A stretch of 64,000 bases of DNA from Pelobates cultripes (lineage: Eukaryota > Chordata > Amphibia > Anura > Pelobatidae), in contig OW240912.1 of the NCBI GenBank assembly GCA_933207985.1, positions 75,436,480 to 75,500,479 on the forward strand. The letters run 5' to 3'. Below, piece by piece: positions 11,361 to 21,816 of the stretch (the stretch's first letter is position 1; every line of letters starts with the position of its first letter). The position numbers and the translations under genes are program-made. Under the pieces are notes generated by a model, which saw nothing but the letters and a program-made list of their open reading frames with translations, was not told where the DNA came from and made no database searches.

Positions 11361-11782
11361 GCTCGCTATAGTAATGGGTTAAAGCAGTAGTATTGGGCAG
11401 CAGTAACCAATACAAGGATTCCCAACCTTGTGGTAAGAATAGTGCAGGTAAATAGAGATAGGAAACCACGCCCTAGACAGTGTAATACAGACAAAATTGT
11501 ATACGTACACAGGTGTTATTGCGATGATCTGAAACAATTGACCTCAAAATAAGAAAATATAAAAGAAATAATAGTGCAATATAGCAAGTATAATGGGTGG
11601 ATATATGAGTGCTTCAAAAATGGTCACACTCACATTTCCCAGAGCTAACTCAGAGCTCAGAGCAGCGGGTGGCCTATATGATATCAGACAGTTGTTTATA
11701 ATGCTGTGGTAATGTATATATTTGCATTTTTTCCCTTAGAAAAAAAACTATTTCCTCTTAATAGTTTCATATTTCTCTGCAG

Positions 11783-11941
11783 AATCGACATGATATGATC
11801 GTACTTGAACCAATCAACCAGTTGCTGCAAGACAAATGGGATGCATTTGCTGGCAAAATATTTTATTTGAAGTTCCTCTTGTATATTGCATATATGATCA
11901 TATTCACAGTGACAGTTTACAACAGACCCCGTGTTGGACAG
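11783..11941 (+). CDS. trpv (trpv1/trpv2-like): TRPV exon d: pre-S1 and S1
   Basis: The acceptor is 'tctctgcag' and the donor 'CAG|gtaagt'; 159 nt, phase 0 at both ends. It encodes '[20 protein letters not shown]', then a hydrophobic stretch '[20 protein letters not shown]' that is transmembrane segment S1, and the start of the S1-S2 loop. Confidence 0.94.
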
Positions 11942-12294
11942 GTAAGTGTGGATGTGGATTACTATTGGTACTCCTTTTATTCCTCTATTAATGAGAGTGC
12001 TGGGTAAGAAGTACTTTATCAGAAGGTCTGCAACACGTGCTGTACTGGTCAGAGAGACACTTTGGTCTACCGGCCAGCCTAAGGAGCTACAGATTGAAGG
12101 AGGTGTAAGGAGACTGCTTGTCGGGTTGTGTGTGTGTGTGGATTCGGCTTGTAGTGTTGCATGTGTGGGATTGCACATTGGGGAGGAGGCTGCTTTTGGG
12201 TTGGATGTCTATGAAAAGTGTAACGTAGAGTCTTGAGTGTGTGGGGGACATGGGGTGTATTGTGTGTGGAGGAGGGGCTGTAGGGTTTGTGTTG

Positions 12295-12580
12295 GAGCAG
12301 TAACAACATTATGGGCCCCCGGGCAAAGCAGTGCACTGGGGCCCTGCCTACACTACCACTCACAGGAATAAAAATGTAAATTATCGATAAAATTAAGCAT
12401 ATATTTATTAATACCGCCAACAAATGCAATACATTCATACAATTCATACACACAGACTGCTGAACACACACAGACTGCTGAATACACCCACAAAGACTGC
12501 TAAATACATACATATGGACTGCTGAATACATACACAGGCTGCTGAATACACACACACACACCGAAGAATGCATACACAAA
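12295..12580. repeat. hAT-like fragment with a short CA-rich tandem array
   Basis: The segment 'atgggcccccgggcaaagca' resembles the interior of the hAT-type element at 21817-22993. A ~28-bp unit with 'agactgctgaatacacacac' follows, repeated about five times at 12440-12580. Ends are not defined. The rest of this intron (12581-13476) shows no other feature. Confidence 0.45.
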
Positions 12581-13476
12581 GACTGCAGATAATTTCTTAC
12601 AAAGTCAGTCTCAACTTTAGCAGAACCGTAGTCCTATAAATACAGGGTTGGAACGATGTATATGCAAGTTAGTGGTTTTTAACCACACTTTACATGTGCG
12701 ATAGATGCTTTTCACCCTTTTTTAGACCTTTAACTATTAAAAGTTACATTTTATACAAATTCGAGTGACACACCTGTCATTTGGTACTACACCTTTTTCC
12801 CTTGTGTTTCCCAAGACTAGGAGGGAAACCCACTTTTTATTATATTTCACTAAATCCTTTTTCTCCTGCTTTATCTTTATTTTTTGTACATTTTTGGTGA
12901 AGCTTCTTCACTAGGGATTAACCCCCACTTAGGAGAAATCTATTTAGTATCAGTTAGTTTTTATTTTACTGTTTATATTCTACCTTGTACCAGTTTTGCA
13001 GACTTTTTATTTTTATTTCAATACATTGCATTTATTCATTTTATTATATTTTCCTATTGCCTATATTCTCTTACAACACTCCTGGAACATTACTAGAGTT
13101 CATCCAGTTGCTATTTCTTTCCTAAATCACTTACTGGCTTTTAGTGGGGGGGGCCTTTTCTCCAGTTGAGCGATGTTCTAATTCTCTATTTCACAGTTTT
13201 CTTTTCTTATTTGAGGATTTTAATAGTTATACTATTTTACATTCTCTCATTCTTGTAAGCAACATAAAAATATTAAAAGATGAAATGGTGTTGATTTTTT
13301 CCTGAATACCCTCTATATAATAAACATGGCTGATTATTTTTACATTATTCTTAAATGTAATTAATCCTTTATTTATTTATGTATTACTCCTTTAATAATG
13401 ATTGTACTGTTTGTTGTTTTTTAGCTGTATCAATACTATCTACTTAGCTTACACTAATTCTGAGCTTTCCATACAG

Positions 13477-13572
13477 CCTCCATTCCCTTTAGAAGGAACC
13501 GTAACAGATTCTTTTCGTGTGTCTGGAGAAATTGTCATCATGGTTGGTGGTGTCTACATCCTAATATGGCAG
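13477..13572 (+). CDS. trpv (trpv1/trpv2-like): TRPV exon e: S1-S2 loop and S2
   Basis: The acceptor is 'ctttccatacag' and the donor 'CAG|gtacat'; 96 nt. It encodes PPFPLEGTVTDSFR, the extracellular S1-S2 loop, then 'VSGEIVIMVGGVYILIWQ', transmembrane segment S2. It joins in phase 0 at both ends. Confidence 0.93.
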
Positions 13573-13799
13573 GTACATAATCACATGATGCTACTTTGTT
13601 ATATAAGGTAGGCCAAATTTCAAAGTAAGGTTTGACAAGCAAATAACTCATTTGTTAGCAGTTCAATTTTTTGGTTGCAGGTACATATTGTAACTGAGTC
13701 TTGTTAGATTCATTATGGGTAATTTCATAAAGGAACAACAAATAAAAATCGTGGATTTTAATTGATGTGAGATATCAGGATATGATTAAAAAATTGTTT

Positions 13800-14064
13800 A
13801 CGTCCTGTTATGGAAAATCATCCTGAAATGTGGTTTCAACAACATGAGACTACTGCCCATTCGGCCAGGGCCACAATGGACCTCCTGAGACAACTATTTG
13901 GTGAGAGGATACTTTTAGGAAATTCCCATATTAATTGGCCGCCACATTCCCTCAACCTTTCAGCTCCCAATGACTTCCTGTGGGGATATCTGAAGGAGTG
14001 GGTGTACGCGAACAAACAGCATACACTTGAGCAGTTTAAGGAGAATATCTGCGCAGAAATTTGA
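13800..14064 (+). pseudogene. Mariner-like transposase, C-terminal fragment
   Basis: An 84-codon open stretch contains 'WFQQHETTAHSARATMDLLR', then NWPPHSLNLSAPNDFLWGYLKE and 'HTLEQFKENI'. This is the layout of the second Asp region and last acidic motif in mariner-type (IS630-superfamily) transposases; the His-Glu-Thr at the catalytic Asp position shows decay. No terminal repeats were found, so it is an intronic relic. Confidence 0.7.
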
Positions 14065-14652
14065 GCGCTAGAGTCTTAAACATTAACTAATGCTATGAAC
14101 AATGAAATTAAAGAGCCTGACTTTGTGAGGCTGTAAACAGAGCTCAATTAAGAAATGTCATCTTTCATACCCAGTCAAAATAATCTCCATACGTTAAGCA
14201 TGTATTGTATGTAATATAACTGGAATTGGTTCATTAATAAAAATGTTATTGCCTCTTCAAACCCTACACTGAATGGCCCAATTAATGCACTATTTCACAG
14301 TAGAGTTGTATTATTAGTGAAACAACATGCACAACATTTAAATGAAATTTTAATGGAAAATTTAATGAAATACTGGTATATAATTCTGTGCCTAGATTGT
14401 CGTTGAAAGATATTTAAAAAATAAAAACTGTAAATGTACTGAATTGAATTTCTTCATTCATTTATCATGCAGGAAATTGGAGAGTTGGACATATAGTATT
14501 AGTCATTTTCTAAAACCCATTGTTTAGTTCATAGTTTAATCAACCTTTGTGCTTGTTCAGTCCGTAGACATACTGTAATACTAACATACTGATTTGTACC
14601 TATGCATTCCATTATGCAGTGTTTGTGATATAAGCCATAATCATATGCAACC

Positions 14653-14732
14653 TTAACCCCTTAAGGGCCAAACTTCTGGAATAAAAGGGAATCATGACAT
14701 GTCACACATGTCATGTGTCCTTAAGGGGTTAA
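14653..14732. mobile_element. piggyBac-type MITE (80 bp), copy 1
   Basis: The inverted ends 'ttaaccccttaagg' and 'ccttaaggggttaa' include a TTAA at each outer edge, the piggyBac target, with CCC as the first element bases. The interior 'ttctggaataaaagggaatc' recurs at 21741-21813 and, inverted, at 50749. The element cannot encode a transposase. Confidence 0.7.
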
Positions 14733-15295
14733 AGGGCTACTCCAGCCGCAAATCGTGACTTAATGACAGAAAGTCGCACACACACAGTCAGACTTAAAGT
14801 CCAGAACGACTGTAGCTGCTCTAGAAAGTACACAATGTCTTGGTCCACACATTCACAGTTAATGGAAGGTCAGTAAATCCCCCCCTGGCATTACACACGT
14901 TAGGCCGAAAGGACTTATGCACTTCTCATAAAAACGCTGTCCAGCTCACCCAGAATGTAATCTTGCCCTTCAAAATGTATTCTATTGCACAGTATGTTTA
15001 TTTGTCAAATGTTATTGTTATTATACACGGACAACTGTAAATTGTATAACCTCATTATTCAATGTCTGTGACCTGAACAGAAAAGAAAACCTAAATAAAA
15101 ATATAATAAATAATAAAAAAAAAAGGGCTACTCCAGCCCTGTTGGGCAGTATGTATAAGGTCTACCCCCCCTCCATGTTCACTAAAACCTGAAAAAAAAA
15201 GAGATTTACTCATCTTGAATCAAACACCGGGCAATGTTCCCAGCACTGACTTTCACACCTCCTCTAGAGAAGTCTGTGATTCCATAAAATAAATT

Positions 15296-15470
15296 CTGTG
15301 AAACATTAACTGTCAAATGTACATTTACCATTTAATGTCAGAATTTTAACTTGGTTATTGTTTTCCTGGCCTGCTTTATGCAATTATATTACTTTGGGGT
15401 GATGTCCTTTATCTCTCAGGGAGAGAAGCTTATGCTACCTTCTTGGTCTTGACAATGACTTTTCGCACTG
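15296..15470 (+). pseudogene. Decayed duplicate of the TRPV S3-S4 exon
   Basis: About 170 bp resembles 15730-15880 (intron end plus the first two thirds of the next TRPV exon). The frame is open: 'LLYAIILLWGDVLYLSGREA' then YATFLVLTM, against 'LLYSIILLCGGVVYLTGSEA' in the real exon. The acceptor AG is replaced by 'ttcctggcc', similarity is lost after about 15465, and there is no donor. It looks like a local tandem duplication that has lost splicing. The retained frame could be chance over this short length. Confidence 0.7.
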
Positions 15471-15573
15471 ATGACAGACGCAAATATGTGCAGAATTAAT
15501 ATTGGCAGCCTGGAACAGAGTTCTTTTATCATTTGAACTAAACTGGGGTTATTACATCTTTCCTCTTATACAG

Positions 15574-15644
15574 ATTATCTATTTCTGGAAGAGACGACCC
15601 TCTGCACAAATCATAATAATGGATGGTTATTTTGAAGTCCTTTT
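15574..15644 (+). CDS. trpv (trpv1/trpv2-like): TRPV exon f: S2-S3 and start of S3
   Basis: The acceptor is 'tcttatacag' and the donor 'TT|gtaagt'; 71 nt. It encodes 'IIYFWKRRPSAQIIIMDGYF' and EVL, with a Phe codon completed by the next exon. The MDGYFEVLF segment covers the vanilloid-contact positions. The Tyr equivalent to rat TRPV1 Y511 is kept, but the next residue is Phe where TRPV1 has S512, as in TRPV2. Confidence 0.92.
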
Positions 15645-15788
15645 GTAAGTTGCAAATTATTATATATGAAGATTGATGTTCTTACAGTACCTGATAGCTC
15701 ATTGTAGATGTGCTCCATATATAAATTGTGTGAAAAATTAACTGCCAAATGTGTAAGTGAACTTGACATTTGGTCCTTGTTTTCCCAG

Positions 15789-15954
15789 CCTCCTCTATTC
15801 AATAATATTACTTTGTGGTGGCGTTGTTTACCTCACAGGGAGTGAAGCTTATGTCACCTTTTTGGTCTTGGCAATGGTGATAGGATGGATAAATATGTTA
15901 TATTACAGTCGTGGCTCCCAGCAGACCGGAATCTACAGTGTCATGATACAGAAG
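15789..15954 (+). CDS. trpv (trpv1/trpv2-like): TRPV exon g: S3, S4 and S4-S5 linker
   Basis: The acceptor is 'gttttcccag' and the donor 'AAG|gtatgg'; 166 nt. It encodes 'LLYSIILLCGGVVYLTGSEA' (S3), 'VTFLVLAMVIGWINMLYYSR' (S4) and 'QQTGIYSVMIQK' (S4-S5 linker). Ile replaces the Thr equivalent to T550, and Gln the Glu equivalent to E570 of rat TRPV1, matching the vanilloid-insensitive TRPV2 pattern. Confidence 0.94.
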
Positions 15955-16031
15955 GTATGGCATCATATTGATGGAAGATTTAAGTGCTACATCTTTAGCC
16001 ATGTTATCTGTTTTCTGAAGTATTAAACAGG

Positions 16032-16034
<3 letters not shown>

Positions 16035-16091
<57 letters not shown>
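16035..16091. repeat. (TA)n microsatellite
   Basis: About 55 bp of uninterrupted AT/TA dinucleotide directly downstream of the TRPV S4 exon. A similar run is at 20828-20867. Confidence 0.95.
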
Positions 16092-16096
<5 letters not shown>

Positions 16097-17849
16097 TAGC
16101 AGGGAATTTTGTTTGTATTTTTCAAGATTTTGTTGGAGAGCATAAATTCTTGATAAATATCACCAGGAACTGGGCAGTATATTCCAGCCCAGGTCAAAAC
16201 TGAATGTACCTGAGCAGTTGGTGTGGACCACTGAAGAGGGAGAGTAAAACATTTGGTGTTTTATGAATTATATATGAAAGGTTATATGCAACAGTGAGAC
16301 ACGGTGCATAGTAGTCACATATGTGCAAGGGATGGGCTTCCACATTGATATCACTGGAACCCAGTTGTCTTTCATTTTAATGCAGAGGAGTGCACAAAAT
16401 AGACTTATAACAGCTACCAGATTTTAAAATAAAAAGTTAATCTTCTCTATTCTTACACATTCACATGGATATTAAAATTAATTTAACAACATGAGGCATA
16501 CAAAGTGACAGATAACAGCAGAAGAGTGGCTCAGCATAAATAAGAGAAAGGGAAACCAATGCATTCGCAGTCCCTGGGTACTTACATACAGTACCTACCT
16601 AGATTAGCCTTGTTGTGGAGTATCCATGCACCTGTCTCATAGCTTCCTGGACTTCATGCTTTTGTTCTTCTGCAAAGTCCTTCCAATATATTGCTTTCTA
16701 ATGAACACTTCAGGTTAATTATCTACTCTTACTATTGTAGGATTGTTTGTGTGTTAAAATACCAATTTGGACATTATTACAACTTATCGAAATTAAGGTC
16801 TTATGGTGCCAGGAGGTCCCTGACACCAGCTTACCTTTAGCCGTTCAATCGTTCTCAAATGGTTTAACCCCAAAGTCTGTGTTCCAGCACCATATATCAG
16901 CCCTCTCTGTTTTCCATTTTCTCATAATAATGCAGCATCAGCAGCAGTGTCTCTAACTGACTGACAGAGGCACATTTATTTTCAAGCCAGTTTTATGAAT
17001 GAGTAAGTCTATGATTGGATGAGAGCATTAGCTGACCACTCTCACCCAATTAGCAGTGCCGCTGCCCAATGCTACAAGAGTCATCCTGTTTACAGATTTT
17101 GAAAATGGAAGGACAACATTGCAGAGAGATCCAGCGCTGTAACACAGAACATGTGGGTAAACCATTCAACAATGGTTTTCAGTTACAATGGTTTGGGCAG
17201 GCTCAGGGTTGCCATTGGGAACACCTGGCAAATGCCCAGTGTGCTAAGATCAGTGCTGGACAGGGTAAAAAAAATTGGCCTTAGCATTTAAAGTCTGAGC
17301 AGCCCAATAGGAAAAGTGGTGCCGGAGATAGGGATTGTTGTCTAACCACAATTACCCATACACCTCTCCCCAAATTTGGCATTTCTGATCTGTGCCTCTC
17401 TAGGGACACCGATGAGCAGAGTATTGCTAAAGAATTCTCACATGAGGAAAATGCCCTGTATTTGTTCAGCACAGCCTAAATCAAATTTAATGACACACCC
17501 GTTCCGTGTTTGCTTGTGACTTGTTTCTGGTATCCACATAATTTGGATGACAGAGAACAAAAGAGGGACAGGTCTGATAGAGGGTTATGTATCTGTAGGA
17601 TTTGTATAGATTTGAGTGCTGCTTATACAGTGGTGGGAGTGGGGTGGATAGGCTGCCTGTGATGTTTGTGTGTGTCTATGTGTTCATGGAAGCTGCTTAT
17701 TGTATTGTGTGTTTGTGGTAACACTGCTTGTGGTGTTGCGAGTTTGTGGGGATGCAGCTTGTGGAGTTGTGTGCATGGTCAGATTTATATGCCAGGTAGG
17801 ATTCTGTAAGCACAGAATTCTAAGGCCCCTCTAATAAAAGGCAGATAAA

Positions 17850-18622
17850 GTGGGCTGTATGTATATATTAACTGGACATTGCAGACATAAAGAAAAATCT
17901 GCAAAAATACTATGGGGTGGGAGCTTCATGGAATGGGTTTTCATGGCCAAGCAGCTGCACGCAAGCCTCACATCACCAAGTACAATGCTAAGCATTGGAT
18001 CGGGTGGTGTAAAGCACGCCGTCACTGGATTCTGCAGCAGTGGAAACGAGTTCTGTGGAGGGACGAATCACGCTTCTCTGTTTGGCAGTCTGATGGGTGT
18101 AAAAAGCTCACATAAGGAGTAGTGATAGGTGTTTTACTCTATAACTACTCTATATGTGAGCTTTTTACCATACACATTAAGCTATTAAATGTTTCCGTTT
18201 ATGTCTCCACATACTGCACTTTATTGAGGAAATACCACCACTACTGCCGAACATATATCCTTAGACGGGGATTATACTTTCCATGCTAATAACAGCAGAG
18301 CTCTTAGTAGGTCTCAAAAGTGTGAGTGTGCTCTTGTTACAAAATATTACCCTACAACTTTTTTAAAACATATTGCACTAATATTGCCTGTTCTCCCCTT
18401 TTGTCTTTTTGAGAGATCTACCAACAAACAAGACCTTGTTAATATATGTATGTATATACCTCTTCTGTGTGATTTTACCTAAAGATCTAAAGGTTTTAAT
18501 GCACAGGTTATCTATTTTATATTTTTGTTTATAGTAATATCTATGTATTTAAAATGCAGTGTCATAAAAGTCCCTGTTGGTGTAATGGTTAGGTGTCCCA
18601 ATAATTTTGTCCATATAGTGTA
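17850..18622 (+). pseudogene. Tc1-like transposon relic with 3' end
   Basis: Translation from 17912 gives 'HGMGFHGQAAARKPHITKYN', then 'WCKARRHWILQQWKRVLW' and RDESRFSVWQSDG, the region around the first catalytic Asp of a Tc1 transposase. The match stops at 18098, where a small inverted repeat ('taaaaagctcacata', complement at 18151-18166) interrupts it. The terminal-like 'cccaataattttgtccatat' near 18597-18616 resembles the terminal repeat of this Tc1 group. The N-terminal half is not identifiable. Confidence 0.6.
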
Positions 18623-18705
18623 TGTGCATAATTCTATTTGTAATGTATTTTGTTTGAATATTTGAGTATAGTGAATGTACACTGATCAACCACATCATGA
18701 AAGCC

Positions 18706-19425
18706 ACACTCTAAGAAATAGTGCGTAAAAACCAGGAGCTGACTCGTGATGATGGCTTGATGGGACAGTAAAAAATCACATGGGATCTGCAGAGACTGGA
18801 ATATTGCAAATATATATAAAAAATAAATGGATGTAAACATTAAAGGACCACTATAGTGCCAGGAAAACATACTCGTTTTCCTGGCACTATAGTGCCCTGA
18901 GGGTGCCCCCACCCTCAGGGACCCCCTCCCGCCCAGCTCTGGAAGGGGAAAGGGTTAAAAACTTACCTTTTTCCAGCTCTGGGCGGGGAGCTCTCTGCCT
19001 CCTCTCCTCCTCCTGGGCTGAATGCGCACACGCGGCAAGAGCTGCGCGCGCATTCAGCTCTAGGAAAGCATTTACAATGCTTTCCTATGACGCTTGCATG
19101 CTCTCACTGTGAAAATCACAGTGAGAAGCACGTGTGGCTGTCAATGAGACAGCCACTAGAGGATAGGGGAAGGCTTAACCCATTCATAAACATAGCAGTT
19201 TCTTTGAAACTGCTATGTTTATAAAAAAATGGGTTAACCCTAGCTGGACCAGGCACCCAGACCACTTCATTAAGCTGAAGTGGTCTGGGTGCCTAGAGTG
19301 GTCCTTTAAGTGCTGTGCCTTTTTTTTTTACATCCAATTTTTACATCCATTTATTTTTTATATATATTTGCAATATTCCAGTCTCTGCAGATCCTCCTGG
19401 TTTTCATGCACTATTTCTTAGAGTG
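18706..19425. mobile_element. Inverted-repeat MITE carrying a T2-type MITE at its centre
   Basis: The outer arms are complementary: 'acactctaagaaatagtgc' at 18706-18724 pairs with 19407-19425, and 'gcagagactggaatattgca' near 18789-18808 pairs with 19370-19389. The left arm has about 45 extra bases. The inner element at 18840-19309 sits almost at the centre of this palindrome, so it was probably inserted in the loop. Confidence 0.75.
18840..19309. mobile_element. T2/Kolobok-type TTAA MITE made of successive hairpins
   Basis: TTAA flanks the inverted ends 'ttaaaggaccactatagtgc' and '...agtggtcctttaa'. T2 MITEs of Xenopus begin TTAAAGG, which is the basis for the family call. Inside are about nine consecutive hairpins, for example 18849-18894 and 18895-18920 (stem ccctgagggt/accctcaggg), 'ctcactgtgaaaatcacagtgag' near 19100, and 19253-19292. 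No ORF is meaningful. Relatives in this window lie at 23234, 28301 and 38654. Confidence 0.75.
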
Positions 19426-19539
19426 TTATTTTCTTGTTATTGTCTATAGGTTTTTGTGAATCCCTATTTGTTTCCAGTGTGAGCGACTCAGTGTTAATTA
19501 GACTCCCTCTCATCTGTGCATACATTAGGTATACCAGAA

Positions 19540-19870
19540 CCCTCTAATTTTACTTCCATGGATCATATTTGTTGTTCTAGCACAAGCTCAATCGGATTGA
19601 GATCTGGAAAATTTGAAAGCCTTGAACTCTTTATCATGTTCCTCAAACCATTGTTGAACAATGTTTGCAGTGTGGTGCATTGTCCTGCTTGTAGAGTCCT
19701 CTGCCATTAGGGAACATCATTGCCATGAAGGGGTGTATGTGGCCTGCAAAAAGTAATATCCACATGAATGGCAGGACCCAAGGTTTGCAATCAGAACTTT
19801 GCCCAGAGCGTAACAGTGCCTCAGCCAACCTGCCTTTGTCCCATAGCACAACCTCCAGCCATATTCTTCC
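19540..19870 (-). pseudogene. Tc1-like transposase fragment (minus strand)
   Basis: The minus-strand frame reads 'GHIHPFMAMMFPNGRGLYKQ' then DNAPHCKHCSTMV. This is the second catalytic Asp region (QDNAP) of a Tc1-type transposase, followed by frameshifted C-terminal sequence with 'GIPEPSNF'-like complement. No terminal repeats were identified. It is an intronic relic. Confidence 0.65.
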
Positions 19871-20705
19871 CCAGGTAAATTCCCAATCCTCTAGCCAACC
19901 CCATAAAATAAAGTCTCTATCTACCCACATTACCCTAATAATGGTGAGAAGTAGGCCAAACAAATCTAAAACCTGTAAAAAAACAAAACATTACTTACCA
20001 TCAGAATTCTTCTTTCTTCTAATTCTTCTGTTCTTCAGCCTCCAAAAAAGGCCAAAATAAATATCCATAATAACTGATTAGAAGTTATCACAACCACAAC
20101 CCCCCTTACCCCCCAGAAATAATAAAACACGGCAAAAAAACACGGAGGGCTTACTGTAGACATTTTCTCAGTCCTGCCTTGGTTATGGGACCATAATGTC
20201 AAAGGGACAATCAACAAATAAAAAAACACACAATTTAGTAGATATACCCCAATAAAAAAATGCATGTGTCTTATTATGTTTTTGTCATTGGGTTATATCT
20301 AGCAACAGCTTGCACAAGCTACAATTCTCTTGTCTGAAGTCTTTGCAAACAATGCCCTTCTAAACCTGTCCAGAGTTTCAGTGGCTATCCACCGGGATTA
20401 CGTCAACTGTGGATGGAGAGATTACATCGGCTGTGCAGCATGCACTTGTTTCCCCCTATCATTTCATAGAGATCACGGAGAGCATCTGCTCTGTCATCGG
20501 CAGAGAGAGGAGGGGACATAACACAAAAAATTGGGTGTATGTCATGACATATCCCCACCTCTCTGATAGTGCAGGGGCTCTGCATTTTTTATAAATATAG
20601 AATATATTCTCTATCTGTTTAAGCTGATAATTACAAGACTTAACATTTTTAATTTACAGTGTATGTGTCACTCATGATTTTTATGTCCCATCTTCTCTCT
20701 TTCAG

Positions 20706-20772
20706 ACTATACTGAGAGACATGCTTCGCTTCTTGTTTGTGTACCTTGTCTTCCTTTTTGGATTTGCAGCAG
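20706..20772 (+). CDS. trpv (trpv1/trpv2-like): TRPV exon h: S5
   Basis: The acceptor is 'ctctttcag' and the donor 'CAG|gtactt'; 67 nt. It encodes 'TILRDMLRFLFVYLVFLFGF' and AA, the end of the S4-S5 linker and most of S5. It ends in phase 1, and the split Ala codon is completed in the next exon. Confidence 0.93.
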
Positions 20773-20826
20773 GTACTTTTTTACATTTCATTTTGGTTAT
20801 TAACTCTTACATATTGAAGGGTATGG

Positions 20827-20827
<1 letters not shown>

Positions 20828-20867
<40 letters not shown>
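20828..20867. repeat. (TA)n microsatellite
   Basis: About 40 bp of alternating TA, roughly 55 bp after the S5 exon donor. Confidence 0.9.
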
Positions 20868-20871
<4 letters not shown>

Positions 20872-21305
20872 GTATTTGACTCCCTGTTGATTTTAAACGT
20901 TTGTCCACTGACAAAGAAATGATCAAACTATAATTTTAATGGTAGGTGTATTTTAACAGCGATAGACAGAATAACAAATAAATCCAGGAAAACACATGTC
21001 AAAAAAGTTATAAATTGATTTACCTGTCAATGAGTGAAATAAGTATTTGATCCCCTATCAAACAGCAATATTTTTTCCTTTGGTTACTTTCTTTGTATTA
21101 CTTGTAACTTTGAGTATCTCTATGGAACACTTTAACCTTAGGTGTCTTGTGTGCCTCAGAGCACACAGTGACCATTTTTTTGTGTTTTATATTCTAAATG
21201 TAAACAGGAAATATTTTGTTTTCTGGTTCTGGATCTGCCTTACTCCATTTGCAAAACATTTATATAATACCCTCAAAACTAATAACATATTTGTTCTTGC
21301 TGTAG

Positions 21306-21604
21306 CTCTGGTAACACTTGTTGGAGAAGCTCCACAAGATTCTGGAAACAGCACTGAGGCTGAGAAAAGTGAAGGAGTATCCTATTCTGGACTGTATATC
21401 ACCATTTTGGAACTCTTCAAGTTTACCATTGGCATGGGAGAGCTGATGTTCAATGAGAACCTTAAATTTAAGCACTTCCTCATGTTCCTGCTCATCCTGT
21501 ATGTAGTGCTTACCTACATTCTTCTCCTGAACATGCTCATTGCCTTAATGAGCGAAACTGTCAGTAAGATATCTAACAAGAGTGAAAGGATATGGAAGCT
21601 CCAG
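21306..21604 (+). CDS. trpv (trpv1/trpv2-like): TRPV exon i: pore loop, selectivity filter, S6, TRP box
   Basis: The acceptor is 'ttgctgtag' and the donor 'CAG|gtgggt'; 299 nt. It encodes the pore turret (with NST, a possible glycosylation site), then 'LELFKFTIGMGELMF' with the GMGE filter. S6 follows ('VLTYILLLNMLIALMSETV'), then 'RIWKLQ', the TRP box. The filter Glu and the Ser in LMSETV are typical of TRPV2; TRPV1 usually has Asp and Gly. The turret is shorter than in mammalian TRPV1. Confidence 0.95.
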
Positions 21605-21740
21605 GTGGGTTACTTAAAACAGTCCTGAAAAAAGGTGTATTACACGAAACATGCAGTTTCACCACAGGCACATTTCATGCACTCACTCAGGACTATTTAC
21701 TAAAGTGAGAATTGTCATGAATTCAAGTTGAATTTCAAAC

Positions 21741-21813
21741 TTAACCCCTTAAGGACCAACCTTCTGGAATAAAAGGGAATCATGATACATGTCATGTGTT
21801 CTTAAGGGGTTAA
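21741..21813. mobile_element. piggyBac-type MITE (73 bp), copy 2
   Basis: Same ends and interior as the copy at 14653. Its right TTAA (21810-21813) forms part of the target where the hAT element at 21817 inserted. Confidence 0.7.
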
Positions 21814-21816
21814 AGG

